Shown piece by piece: positions 24,110 to 36,200 of a stretch of 64,000 nt of DNA. This DNA is from Rhabditoides inermis. Lineage: Eukaryota; Nematoda; Chromadorea; Rhabditida; Rhabditidae. Location of the stretch: NCBI GenBank assembly GCA_963966185.1, contig CAWZYM010000372.1, positions 160,213 through 224,212 on the forward strand, read 5' to 3'. Within the stretch, counting starts at the first letter, position 1, and every line of letters begins with the position of its first letter. The notes beneath the pieces were generated by a model. It was given only the letters and a program-made list of their open reading frames with translations. It was not told the origin of the DNA and did not search any database. A program made the translations under genes and the position numbers.

Positions 24110-27100
24110 CTCTCTCTTTCTCTCTCTCTTTCTCTCTCTTCCTCTCTTCCTCCCTCCCTCCGCCCACCTCTCCACCCTGTCCTTTGTGCGCTGTCCGATT
24201 TGCACTGTCATTGGCTGAAAGATTTTTTCTAAAATAACTGTTTTATTCGAATCTAAATATTCTTTAACTGTTTAAAAAACAGAGAGAGAGAGAGAGAGAC
24301 AGACAGAGAGAAAGAGAGAGAGAGAGAGAACCCACCACTTTATTGTGCGACTCCATTCGACTCGCACAGTTCACTGTATCGCCGAATAGGCAGTACCTAA
24401 AAAGTGTGTTTTGTTTTGCAGATCTTTGAAAAACCCTCGTTGTTTGTTCATTTGTTGTTTATTTGTTTATTAACATGTTTGTTGGTTCCCACCTCGGCGC
24501 TCGCATTCCCAGTATCCCTCCCACACACGGACCGGAGAACACGCCTGAAGGGTATGCGTTTCGTTTCATAGTATATGCGTTTGATAGTTTTCATACCTAA
24601 ACTGGCACGATCGGAGAATTTTGATTTTTTTTATTCTTGTGAATAGTCGACTGGATTTTAAACCGTCACGGGAATATTAATAGTAAAAACACCCCAATTC
24701 ACCGGTCGTGCCCCTAAACAAAACACATAAGTAAGTAAGTATCATGAGAAAGTGAGTATAATCAAAAGAAGTATGAAACATTAGTCGATTAACAGACTTT
24801 TCTAATCAATGCAAATAACATTGAACTAATTCAATCCTCACCAATTTTGATCTGCACCGGCTTGCCAGACTTGCCGAAAACCAGGTCGAGATTTTTCACG
24901 CCCTAAAATTCAAACAGTTTTCAAAATCCTACATACACTCGTATCTACCATCATGTCATACTATAGTTTGTTTATGTCTAAAATATCTTATATCGGGGGG
25001 AAACATGTTGGTTTGTACAGTCGTTTGCAGTCAATATCTTAAAAAAGTTGAAAATCAGTCAAAAAATACGGCCAGTTGGCAGTCAGTTCTTTTTGTCATC
25101 GGTCTGTTTCAAAATAATCTCTTCCAAATCGAACCTTGACCATGTGCAGCGCGCAGTCGGCGACGATTTCCGCGTCGAACTCGTTCTGCAACGGAATTCA
25201 ATCATCGATCTCTGCTCCCTTGGCTCGGAGCTCAGTCAGCCGCGACGCGCGCGTGCTCGACACGCGACGCGGCATGCGCTCTGCGTCTCTGGCCATGTGA
25301 AAAGAAAATGGCAGGCACTTTGGCACTTTCTGATTGCAACCTTATGATAATGTGTGAACTTCTTTCAATTCTTGAATGACGTCACGTACTCACCTTGTAT
25401 GGTACGCCGCAGCTGAACATGTACGACTCGCCGATCGTTTCCACCTGAATTAAAAACAAATATATACCAAAAAATGCGATTCATCAAACCGTTTACGAAA
25501 AATATAATGAACACGTGCGCATTTAGGTGTATTGTGTCAGAAAAATGAAAACGGAAAGAAACAACGCTCTACCTACATACCACCTAAAACAAAAAAAGAT
25601 CACAGCCCGTTCAATGACGTTTTCACATTAATAAAACTTGACGTGACCGACGGGGTTTGAACCCACAAACAAATGCTTGCCAAACGATAGCCTTGATAAC
25701 CAAACAATAGCGTAACACAAACTTTGTAGGTGAGATGAATTTTTCACTGTTCAAACCTATTAGACCCACCTTATACACTCCGTGCACGTCGACGATCTCA
25801 TCGAGGCACGAGTACGTCCTGACAAAGAGGGTATTAGAGAAGGCGCCGAGCGCATTCTGGTTCGTGTTAGCAAATGCGTCCGATTAAAGTGAAAGATTCG
25901 TCTGTGACGTAAATGATTCTCAACGGCATAGCGATAACAACGATACTTGAGCGAGCGCCGAGCGCATTCTGGTTCGTGTTGCCACTTTGATTGTTGCTAG
26001 ATTTGTTTGTGATGTACGCTCACAGCAACAGCAATATTAGAGGAGGCGCCAAGCGCACTTGTGTTCGTGTTAGTAAAAATACATGTCTATTGTAAGTTCT
26101 TCACATTTTACGGGATTGAGCCAAAAAAAAGTGTTTTTATTGATACACAAATACTCACACATCATCAGCTTTCGCACTAAAACGAATCAACATGTAACAT
26201 GGATAAGATTCACCAGCAGTTATTAGCCGAAACATGTTTTTTTGAAGCCAATGTTGTCTTGAGAACGAAGTGAGGGAAAACAAACGAATGAATAACAGAA
26301 ACATTTACTCACGCGTTGAGTACGTTAATAACCTCGAAAGGTGGCAGTGAAGCGCTCAGATTCACAAAGTTGATAATCTGAATGACGACATTTTCTCTCT
26401 CTCTCTCTCCTCCTCTACCCCCCGCTCTCTACCTTCGCGAAAGCGATGGTGGCACACTCGAACGTCTCGGTGTGCTGCGCCTGTCCGGTGCGCAGCATAG
26501 TGTTCGCCACCTGACGTAGGGAAGTGACCGAGTGCCGGATGACGTAAGGAAAGTGACGCAAGACAGTGACGCAAAAGAGCAAAGGACTCAAGTGACACAA
26601 GAGAAGATGACAGTGACGTGAGGAAAGTGAAGCAAGAAAGGTGACGCAACGCCCACCTCGGCCGGCATCATCTGGCTGAGCAGGGCGCGCGCCTTTTTCT
26701 TGGCCGACGCGATCTCTCGCGTCATTTCGGTCAGAACCTGAGTGATTGGTTGAATGAAGGAAAATCATTACCCATTTCATCGACCATGTGAAACATAGCA
26801 CGGTTTCCGCGACGTTTTGTTAAGTTTGTGTTTTCTAATACGTTTCAAGTAATTACAAATTGAAATGTTCTTACCCAATAGTTATCAATCTAAATACTGA
26901 AGAAACCTTCATTATCACTTACTATTTCTTCTTTCTTACCTGACTCCGCTGTTTTTCACTCTCCAGCAGTGTCTTCAAGTGATCGTTCTTCTGGATCGAC
27001 GCCATGATGATCTCCTGAAAATCGATATATTGATTTATCGATCGATTATTGATCGAAAATCGGTCAAATATGGATCGATTATCGATCGACTTTGTTGCAA

Positions 27101-27655
27101 TCCGCGTCTCCATAGTCGTTGAGGTAGACGCCCAGTTTGAACATATCATCCAGGCAGTTGATCCTGAACAGGAGAAATTGGTCCCGCCGCGAAAACTGTA
27201 CACAACTTTGAATAGGATAATAAATTGCATGTGGATTTCATTTCTACGAGGTAATATAAACGATTACAGTGGCCGCGCGGACTACTTCATTGCGAGAGGC
27301 AATGGGGAATGGAGAGACACGCGCGCTCGCCGTCTGCATCCTCTACTCTCGCCACAGTCTCTAGCGCAAGAATATAAATATTTAGCCGTCCATAGGAGGC
27401 TACATACCGCGCACTGTAATCAACATATTCTAAAAATAAATAATAAAAAAAAGTATAAATAATATTGGTTTTGTACGTGTCATAATCATGTCATGTTTGA
27501 GATTCTGAAGAAACATTTGACTTGAAAAATGAATAACTAAGTTAATTATCAAATCCTTACACGCAGGTGGCGAGTAGGATGAATGTATCTGCGTGTTTGA
27601 GGTAGATGATCGGACCGCGGAGGACCATGTACGGCTTGCCTTCCACTGGAAGGGA

Positions 27656-27699
<44 letters not shown>

Positions 27700-28820
27700 A
27701 CCCACCCTCCTCATCCTCTTCCACCTTCTCCTCCTGCTTCTCCGTCGCCACCTTGTCCTCCGTGACGTCATTGATCTGCAGGGTGATCTGCTCCTAAATG
27801 CCGGTCCCGTCACGATCGTTAGGATACGGTATGATTTGATCACGTCAGTTACTGTCGTCACCAGTTACACATCACCCTTATAGCAACACGTTTCCTTAAC
27901 GTCTAATGAAGATCGTTTTTTTCCAGAGTTAGACAAAACTAAACAATGTACTGTGTTCATTCTACATTGTTAATAATGAGTACAACTGACGAGTAACAAT
28001 CAAAAATTCAATCAATACCCTGTAATAATCAATCATCAGTAATCAATAATCGATTAATACCTGTTCCTTCCGAATCACCGGCTGCAGAGATTCCATTTGG
28101 AACGTGCAATTCTCGTGCGCCAGACACTGAAATAGAGAGAAGGTCAAAACATTGTGATCTATTTTGATCCTCTGTACACCAAACATGAAACGAAGGTCGA
28201 ATTAATTTGATCTACCGTACCTCAATCCTTGGAGAACTAAATATTTTGTACTACCGTATTTCGGTGGTCAAACTATTTTTTCGAAACCGTAATTTGCGAT
28301 GCTTCTCTCACCCCTTCCGCGGTGAACTTTATGCAGGGCTTTTGGAGTTCGAAGACCTAAACGAGAGAGATTAAACTACAAAGTTCAATGGTCAAACTAC
28401 AAGGTTCACAACACAAAACACAAAACACATACCTCGGTGATGAGCTGTCCGGGCAGGCCGGGCATCAGGTTCTGCACGCCCTCGCCGCACATCATGATCT
28501 GAGGATATTGATTATAATAATAATAGGTTTATTGATTGATTATTGATCGATTATCTATCGTTGTCTTATCAACAAAACGGATGTGAAAATTTTAGAGAAA
28601 AAAATACATACATAGACATCACAAATGACGTCACACTTTTAAAAGTGTCGTCACACCTCCATCTTTTTGTTGAATGCTATGTAGAAGGGGAACATCTTAA
28701 GAAAGCTGGCAGTGTCCACGGGGAGGTATTCGTTGAGGGATTGCACCTGAAAGAGAGGATAGAGAGAGTGAGAGAGAAGGAGAGATAGAGATAGAGAGAG
28801 AGAGAAAGAGACAGGGAGGC

Positions 28821-28872
<52 letters not shown>

Positions 28873-30184
28873 GGAAAGAGAGAGAGAGAGAGGGGAGAGA
28901 AAAAGAGAGCTTTCTCACCTTCTCCCTCATTCGGACATCGATAGCCATCGCAGTGTTGTTGAACTGTAGTTTCATGACGACAAACAGGAACTTTCCCTTC
29001 TCCTTCCGCTTGATCACCTGAGTTATTTATTGATTTATTGATTTATTGTTTTATTGATTTATTTTTTAAAAGAATACTTTGCCTCCCGGAACTGCCCTGC
29101 AAATATTTGATCGATTTATATTTGAACCTAATCGCTGAAGAAAAAAAAGAAGAATTGAACAAGAGAAGAGAGAGAAAGAGGGTGAGAGAGAGAAAAAGAG
29201 ATAAAGATAGAGAGAGAAAAGGGGAGAGAGAGAGAGACGCAGACAGTCAGACACACCCACCCGCACTCCGATGTCCTGCTTGTAGAACTGCTTAGCCAGC
29301 TCCACCAGCTGACCCATCACGTACGAGATGAACCTGATTATGGATTCATTGATTTATTGATCGTTTAATTGTGTTCATCACGTTTGTACGTATGAGACGT
29401 TGTTCCCCATAACGTCAAAATTATGTACGTTGTCCTTTGGTATTATTCATTGATTGTTAAAGTTTTTATCCAGATTGATTATTTGTGGTCATAAAATTGT
29501 GGATGTACACAAGAGTGAGTTTCCATCATGTGCGTGATTTATCAAATCAATTCAACATTTATCCGGATCCGGATTGATTGCTTACTCATATATATGAGTC
29601 ATATGTGTCTCGATGACTGATTGATATTCGATCTGATCAGTGAGATTTTTCCATGATTAGACAAGATGAATTTACAATGCATTAAATTATAACATTGTTA
29701 TGATGTTAGATTAGATTTACTGCAAACCTGGGATCCATTATATCACAAAGGTTTTCGACTTTTTTTTTAAATGAATGAAACGTATGAAAACTAACATAGT
29801 TGATCGACATTCAGAGTTGTCTTGCACACACAATGAGAGTTTGTGCCGTGAGACAACCGTATTCCACCGTACGCTTTCAAGCTACCGTAACCACCATGTA
29901 GTTACCGTACCCCTTTCTCCGGCTCCTGTAGTGAAGAATGATACCGTCCTCGTTCTCCTGTGCACAGTAAAAAGAGGGCGGCCGGATTTTGGGGTAGCTG
30001 AAAATACAGTAGATACAAATGACCCGGTTATTGTAAGCTGATATGTTTACGGTATGTACCGGCTTACGGTAGCCTGGTTATTGTACTATGCACCTGAACC
30101 GGAAATACTCGTGGATGTTGTCGAGTCCCTTGAGAAAGTCGGAGAAGCTGCAATAAGAAAGTCATCTACAAGAGAGTGGTCAGA

Positions 30185-30223
<39 letters not shown>

Positions 30224-30967
30224 GAGAGAGAGAAGGGAGAGAGAGGAGGGAGAGAGAGAGGAGGGAGAGAGGGGGTCTCTTTCCACTCACCGTCGTCCCA
30301 TAACATTCATCAAATCTCCATAGCCGTGACAGATCAGAAACTGCACGAAGAATCGACCTGAAACTTTTTTTTTAAATTTTGCAGAAATAGAATAATGACA
30401 AGTGACATGAAATCGCAATGTTTTTAACTATAAGATAATTGTAAACGGCATTTTGTACACAGCAGTTGGAGTTGGTAAGATGCGCGGTATGCGGTTAGGA
30501 AGTAAGCGAGCCCCGTACGTGATGACTTCCTAAGCTTGCTCTTTGTTCACCCTTAAGGCACTTAACCTCGCTACGGGATGAAACTATCATTCGGTCAATG
30601 GCTTGATCGAGCTAAGAAGCCCGCTGACCGAACGAGTGAATCAAGAAAAAGTCCGAAACTTCTATGAGAAGCAAGCGCTGCGACCTGTCCAAGCGCCGTT
30701 CTGAATAAATTAAAGGCACAGACTCAATTCTGCAAACATTCCGAGTCAAAAAAACAAGTCGTTCTTTTCGTTTCAACTCCCAACCCACCCGCCAGCACTC
30801 CGATCTGATCGACAGTCTGCCCGGTCAACTCGGAGATCGCCTGGAAAGGTCATGTTGAAATAATCTGATCAACAAGTGATTTATTTAAATTAATATTTAC
30901 ATTCTGTTGGTTTTTTGATACATTACTTAACAGATGCAGTGAGGGAGGGAGAGAAATAGAGAGACAT

Positions 30968-31016
<49 letters not shown>

Positions 31017-31543
31017 CACCCTCAGCATGTTGGGTACGATATGCTCCGAGTAGATGTCGTGCGTCGAGATCTCTTTATCCGACATGTTCACCATCTCCAG
31101 AACCTAGAATATTGATTGGTTATCGATTTATTGATTTACTATTGATTTTGGATTTGTTGGTGTTATTGTTAGGTAACGAAAAAGAAGCTACGTTTGTTTT
31201 GTTTTCCGTTTCCGTATTGTTTCGAGAAAAATGCGTGATCAAATAAAATGAAAAGTGAAATGTGTGCGGATCGTTAAAACTTAAAAGTGCTTGAAAAACT
31301 TTAAAAAATACATTGCTTAAAAATTGTAATGCTAATAGCTGTAACGGAGACATGATTATTGTATAATCATCCTGCTCTGAAATAGTCAAAAATTGAAACG
31401 TATAGTCGAACCTAACCCGAAAACGGAGTTCCATACGTAACCATGGAAACGTACTCGGCAAAAAAACGTACCTGATCGAGAGTTCGCCTGCCGAAATTCT
31501 CGACTATCATAAACTTGATACCCTCAATGATGAGACCGTACAT
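15119..31543 (-). CDS. Atypical soluble guanylate cyclase with CaaX tail
   Basis: A 45-exon minus-strand gene of about 1037 aa; every junction is in phase. Order: H-NOX heme domain (1 to about 185), H-NOX-associated domain (about 197-367), coiled coil (about 368-425), cyclase domain (about 430-632), long polar tail (633-1037) ending CVIM then TAG. The family makes cGMP from GTP as dimers and is controlled by O2 or NO at the heme. Heme-pocket residues are present (His104; Tyr133-Ser135-Arg137). In the cyclase domain the GTP-contacting residues look intact but both metal-binding Asp are replaced, as expected of a partner subunit in a heterodimer. Among nematode atypical cyclases this fits the GCY-31/GCY-33 side best; GCY-33 is also unusually long, but I do not assign orthology. 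The start is set by homology at the H-NOX Met; no upstream acceptor is adjacent. Introns hold GA/CT tracts and tandem repeats. Confidence 0.9.
15564..15657 (-). repeat. tRNA-like (SINE) sequence filling an intron
   Basis: This 94-nt cyclase intron is nearly all tRNA-like on the minus strand: A-box-like TGGTGTAGTAG, then GCGAGGCTGCGAGGCC, then B-box GGGTTCGGATC. The element at 35660-35735 shares GGCCTCGCAG and TAGTGAC-type blocks, so both may be one SINE family. Confidence 0.5.
15749..16075. repeat. Tandem repeat, about 85-bp unit
   Basis: Three to four copies in a cyclase intron. The unit contains ACTATTTACAGTATCCGACT, TCGAGGCTACACTGGAAAA and ATTCTACCGTATA. Confidence 0.85.
16080..16458. repeat. 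TACCGTATCC tandem repeats with copied exon edge
   Basis: Units contain CGCTACCGTATCCC and CAGTTCACCTGCTCCTCGTC. The latter resembles the adjacent exon 3' end plus donor (CCACCTGTTCCTCGTC at 16455-16470), so the array appears to include copies of the splice junction. Confidence 0.8.
17745..18316. repeat. Long purine (GA-rich) tract in intron
   Basis: About 570 nt that is almost only A and G on the plus strand, filling a cyclase intron between exons ending 17725 and 18321. Frames through it give only RE/SL low-complexity peptides. Confidence 0.95.
18985..19560. repeat. Intronic tandem repeats with copied exon edge
   Basis: A 75-80 bp unit (CACACAATGATTTTGAAAA; TTTTCACAACAATCACAA) repeats from about 18990 to 19180. 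ATCATCGGGGTGATCGAGTA plus GGGGGTGGGCTGGTCTGGAAA from the exon start at 18975 recurs at 19201-19241, and partly at 19486-19515. ACAGAACAGTCTTCTGTTTC recurs at 19246 and 19521. Confidence 0.85.
19869..19986. repeat. (GA)n microsatellite next to splice donor
   Basis: GA tract just beyond the donor of the cyclase exon 20060-20002. The intron further left, 19560-19868, shows no other feature. An AATT-rich tract lies at 20075-20110. Confidence 0.9.
21305..21480. repeat. Intronic tandem repeat, about 100-bp unit
   Basis: Two copies sharing GACTGGTACC.AA, CCTGGTTTTCCAGTTTCATA and GTCATACAGAATGG. Confidence 0.75.
25643..25715 (-). repeat. tRNA-derived SINE-like sequence
   Basis: Minus strand carries A-box-like TGGTTATCAAGG and B-box GGGTTCAAACCCC at tRNA spacing, inside a cyclase intron. 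The anticodon arm is not a clean stem. Confidence 0.5.
25835..26070. repeat. Threefold GCGCCRAGCGCA repeat
   Basis: GGCGCCGAGCGCATTCTGGT-type blocks at about 25845, 25954 and 26044, each followed by TTCGTGTTRG/CC. Spacing is about 100 nt. It lies in a cyclase intron. Confidence 0.7.
27091..28746 (-). other. Cyclase gene: H-NOX-associated domain exons
   Basis: Exons 28746-28657, 28498-28433, 28356-28312, 28126-28061, 27793-27706, 27645-27561, 27163-27091. MFPFYIAFNKKM and GPIIYLKHADTF correspond to the PAS-like associated domain. Exon 27793-27706 inserts a charged EKQEEKVEEDEE stretch not usual in the domain. LGVYLNDYGDAD ends the domain. Confidence 0.85.
28919..31543 (-). other. Cyclase gene: H-NOX heme domain exons
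   Basis: Exons 31543-31472, 31103-31020, 30840-30789, 30357-30291, 30147-30094, 29997-29911, 29333-29261, 29017-28919. The proximal heme ligand is His in GLDNIHEYFRF (residue about 104), and the propionate-binding Y-x-S-x-R motif is YRSRR (133-137). RPPSF matches the conserved MRAPSF segment. The pattern supports a working heme pocket. O2 versus NO selectivity cannot be told from sequence alone. Confidence 0.9.
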
Positions 31544-33250
31544 GGTGGAACGACGAGAGGTACGGTAGGCTGAAATCGAGCTACGGTAGCTTGCTGATTA
31601 CAGATGGCCATTGAGTGACCCCCATTGCGCAACGATACATGCAGACATGTTCATGGTAAAAAAGAATATTGGAGAGCTGAAACGAATAAACAAACATGTA
31701 CAAACAAACAAGAACAAGAAACAAACAAATCGAGTAAACCAGATACTAATGTTTGAGAAAACAAGAAATTGAGGGTGAAGGAGGTGGAACCAAAATGAGA
31801 CGAAGAAATAAAACGAGTGATGCACATTTGACCGGCAATCTGCTATTAGAAGAGGATGGAATCTGCAATAGAGAGATGTCCATTTAGCACCTCTCATACA
31901 CATCCGATTATCATTAGATCATTAGCGCCGGAAGTCGCCTCAGGGGCGAGCGCGCTTCCGGTGCGCATCCTCTCTCCAAAACTGAAACTGGTCTTCGGTC
32001 AAAACATAGTTTCGACAGAGAGTTGTTGTTACGATGTTTCGATTTCCAATCAGAACAACATTTCAAAATGAACATTCTATGGAAAAAAAGGAATTGATAA
32101 ATAAATGAAGCGTTTAATTTGACATTCGAGTTTCTTGGTTGAAATAGTGTGGCCTAACTGCTCTTCGTTCTTCTATTGCATTCTATGTAATTCACTCAAT
32201 TTTCAATTTTTATATGTTTCTGGATCTGTCTTATCGTCACATCACATCGTCACATCACGGTTTATCGATGTATTGATTTCCTCTCCAAGTCTCCAGGAGC
32301 ACAATTTGTGCGCAAGCATGTTGTATAGGCTGTGGCAAACAATTTACGATATTTAGACCATGTTGGATGACTAGGACATCGATCAAGGATTGCTTTTGTA
32401 TATTCCAAATTGGGCTGCTTGCGCGCGACCGGTGCAAAATCGCCAATGTGCACAAATAATGCGGGGTTATTTGAAACCAATAATTAACTAAAAATACGAT
32501 AATACGAATAAAATTTTTTTTCGCAAAAAGTGTTCAAGTGAGTCCAAGCATGTATCGTTGTGATAATGATACAAATAATGTAGTAAAACTCTTTCACAAC
32601 CGCAACTTGTTATATGTTTATTGATTAGTCTGTATATCTATTTCAACCTCAATCATATCTGCCGTTTTCCATGTTTCACAGTTTGCTTGCAACTTACACC
32701 ATTCGCTTACAACGTAAGTCGATTTTCTCGATCTATCTGATCCATTTTCACACGATCAAAACGTATACATACATACGTGTGTGCGAGTTGCGAGTACGCA
32801 GAATATTCGAAATTCTCTCCCATATCTGAAGAAGTTCGACAGATCGTTTTTTTTTTAATTTACAATTTTGTAAAACTTGTGATATCCTCTTCGTAATCGG
32901 GACAATGAAGAATCGTGAAAATGAATGAAATACATAGTTGAAATACGTACTAGAATACTAGAGACGCTTTCATCAGCTTTTTTCAACACATACAAACATT
33001 CTTATTCTGAAATCTCCAGCAACAATGGTCACTAATCGGGCGCCGCTCCGATTCGATGAATTCAAAAAGAGGTTTCCCACGCCTCTCTCTCTCTCTCTCT
33101 TGTCGCCACACTATCTCGTCGCGCGCATCCCTCTGCGCTCTCTCGCATCCGCGCATTCTCTCGCTCCCTCTCTCACTCGCCTCTCACCTTGACCCACAAT
33201 CAGTGCGGAAGACATGTGGGACCACTCACTCACTCTCTCACTTCACCCCC
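31544..33250. other. Divergent intergenic region
   Basis: Lies between the cyclase start at 31543 (-) and the secreted protein start at 33251 (+), so it should hold both promoters. It contains a palindromic GGAAGTCGCCTC..GAGCGCGCTTCC at 31929-31961, a dispersed repeat at 32289-32440, and a CT/CG-rich initiator-like stretch at 33080-33240. No exon is visible. Confidence 0.5.
32289..32440 (+). repeat. Dispersed repeat, copy B
   Basis: Second copy of the 6550-6692 element. It ends with TTGCGCGCGACCGG, which also occurs at 13089-13106 (TTGTGCGCGACCGG), so a third partial copy may lie there. Confidence 0.6.
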
Positions 33251-36200
33251 ATGCGCTCTCTGCTTGTCATAGCGGTGACAGGTGCGTGTTTACTTGTTTA
33301 CTTTGTTTACCTGTTTGTTTACTTTCCAGCCGCCGTCGCATTTGCGTCCAGTTCGGACGATGTCAAGGTAAGGAAATACAAAAGGTTTGATAAACACAAA
33401 CGAAAAAAACGTGTAAACATAATTTTCGATTGTTTGTGTGATGATTTGATGTGAGAATTTCGTTATGTTTTCCACCCTTTCCTAATGAAATGCGAATTGA
33501 ATACGATATGCAAAATTATACACAGCTTCGGCTAGTATGTTTATTTTGATGAAATCTATAAATACGAGAAAAAGAATTAGTGAATTTTTGGTTTCGAGTG
33601 AAACTCGTTCCCTCTTTTTTGGCGCTCTATTGTGCGATTCACCATAACGACAGTGACCACTTATCGATTGATTGAAACATAATGGAAAACTAACCTCTTT
33701 AGCTTCAACTAGCTCTAATGAAACAAAAAAAAACAAGCAAAAAAACGACAATTGAAGATTGTGAACAATGAACAGTTCAGTTCCAACGGCTTGATGTGTT
33801 TGTGTGCCTCGCAGGTCTCGCCCTGCCTGAAAGCGTGTCTCAAGCCTATGGTGAAGCTCGAGAGGTCGTTCAAGTTCGTGTTCAGCAACTTCGAGAAGGT
33901 GGGTAGACTTACAATTGGCTCAGTTTTCTTTCTTCATAAATTCTTCATGAATCGTAGTATATTGATACGTTTCATTGTGTATCATTCCATCCTTTTTCAC
34001 CTCTTCGTCACTAGTGTTGTCGATGATCAAAACAAACCGTTCTCACCGAACGCCTACCGTAGCCCACATACCCATACCGTGACTGACTCTCTCCCACTGG
34101 GGTTAACTGAGGGTAACTGACTACAGCCTACCGTAGCACACATTCCCCTACCGTAACTCACTACAGCCTACCGTAGCCACATTTTCTACCGTAACTCACC
34201 ACATCCTACCGTAGCCCACATTCGCCTACCGTAACCCATTACTGTCTACCGTAGCCCACCGTATACCTCTAGGTGTGTGACCGTCTGCACTCGTCGGCCG
34301 AGTGTGCTGTGAAATGTGGAAAGGAAGACCTGCAACTCTTCCACCAGTACACTACCTTCTACCGCATTCACTGCCTCGACTACGAGGAGGGTGCGTTGTT
34401 TGTTTATTTGTTTGTTTGTTTGTTTGTTTGTTTGTTTGTTTGTTTGTTTGTTTGTTTGTTTGTTTGTTTGTTTGTTTGTTTGTTTGTTTGTTTGTTTGTT
34501 TGTTTGTTTGTTTGTTTGTTTGTTTGTTTGTTTGTTTGTTTGTTTGTTTGTTTGTTTGTTTGTTTGTTTGTTTGTTTGTTTGTTTGTTTGTTTGTTTGTT
34601 TGTTTGTTTGTTTGTTTGTTTGTTTGTTTGTTTGTTTGTTTGTTTGTTTGTTTACAATCTTCACTCTAACTTTCTCATTATAGGTTTCTACTCTTTTTCC
34701 AGATTTTACTTTGTTCGCTACTTTCCTTTCGTCCGCTGTGGCCCTGCACTGATGAGCGTTCAGGCAGTAGGCCCACCACAGTGGATGTTCTTATTTCGAT
34801 TCTATTATTTAGTCAGTAACTCTAGATATAGTACGTTGATGTAGCCTGTCTGCAGGATAATGGGCCGAAACAGGGATTCTGTTTCTTATTTATTTGTGAA
34901 CTACTTTATCTGCTTTGTCAATTCCTCATTGTTTGTTTGTTTGTTTGTTTGTTTGTTTGTTTGTTTGTTTGTTTGTTTGTTTGTTTGTTTGTTTGTTTGT
35001 TTGTTTGTTTGTTTGTTTGTTTGTTTGTTTGTTTGTTTGTTTGTTTGTTTGTTTGTTTGTTTGTTTGTTTGTTTGTTTGTTTGTTTGTTTGTTTGTTTGT
35101 TTGTTTGTTTGTTTGTTTGTTTGTTTGTTTGTTTGTTTGTTTGTTTGTTTGTTTGTTTGTTTGTTTGTTTGTTTGTTTGTTTGTTTGTTTGTTTGTTTGT
35201 TTGTTTGTTTGTTTGTTTGTTTGTTTGTTTGTTTGTTTGTTTGTTTGTTTGTTTGTTTGTTTGTTTGTTTGTTTGTTTGTTTGTTTGTTTGTTTGTTTGT
35301 TTGTTTGTTTGTTTGTTTGTTTATTTGTTTAAGTACTAATCGTTTTCAGAACTTGAGGGGCACCTTCCTTGCCTCATTCGAGCTGCGAAGGACGCTGATA
35401 TGAGTGAGTTTTATTGACCACATGATTAATATTTCTTTTTTTTTATTAGTTGATTACTAATAATACAACGCAAATAAAAAAGTCTTTTTCTGTATTGAAC
35501 TACAGAAACTAAATATATATACGACAGATGTTCCAGAAAAGTCATATCTTTCGAAAACCTCATATCATTTGATGTTTTCAGTCTGCAAGGATCTATGCGA
35601 TACCGAGCTCAAACCGGCCAACAAACAACTGGACAAGGAGCAGAAGATGAAGCGCGCGTGTAGGTGAGTGGGTAGTGACGCGGCCTCGCAGGATATGGGG
35701 TCAGAGTTCGATCCCCCACGGGGAAGTATATTTTGCACACTCAATTTCGAAAACTCGTAGAGTGCTGTGAACAAGAATTAAGTTAGACGACATTATAGAA
35801 TTTCCTAAACATAGCACACTCGTAAATTCACAACATAAAACATAACAATGTGACGAAACAAATTAATCTACGTTTCACAGTGAACATAAATAGAGTTGTA
35901 AAACAGCTTTACTAATTTCGTCTCTACTGGCAATTCTCTATCGTCATTTTCTTGGTCCTATCGACTCGTGTCAATTTCTAAGAATTTGTATAGTTTCAAC
36001 AATTTATAAACAATATGGGGCGAATACATATAAAGTTTTTTTCTCAATTATTAGCGAAATCACAAAAAAAATTGCAATACTCAATGTTACTGATCAATGT
36101 TTCTAATACAGACTAAATGTGTTCATATTTCAGGTCCGTGGAGTGTTCTACTGTCTGTTTCTTCCAAGAATTTTCATCCGAATGCCCCAAGTCGAAGGAA

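Larger units (their letters stand above)
23473..27014 (-). other. Cyclase gene: coiled coil and catalytic domain exons
   Basis: Exons 27014-26940, 26737-26657, 26510-26433, 26377-26313, 26176-26159 (18 nt), 25818-25770, 25444-25394, 25185-25135, 24902-24842, 24544-24493, 24396-24336, 24214-24168, 23956-23905, 23525-23473. Recognisable motifs: VYKVETIGESYM, IKIGVFSGPCVGG, PRYCLFGDTVNCASRMES, GKGEM. Base and ribose-phosphate contacts (Glu of VET, Cys of YCLFG, Asn of TVN, Arg of ASR) are kept. The metal site positions are Lys (FAKI for FSDI) and Glu (GES for GDA). Confidence 0.9.

Noticed and set aside
34057..34268. Possible CRISPR-like array of regularly spaced TACCGTA repeats
   Set aside because: Eukaryotic intron, units too short and spacers not unique or equal in length.
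34302..35403. Open frames of up to 180 residues repeating Phe-Val-Cys-Leu
   Set aside because: Translation of the TTTG arrays inside an intron; no coding signal.
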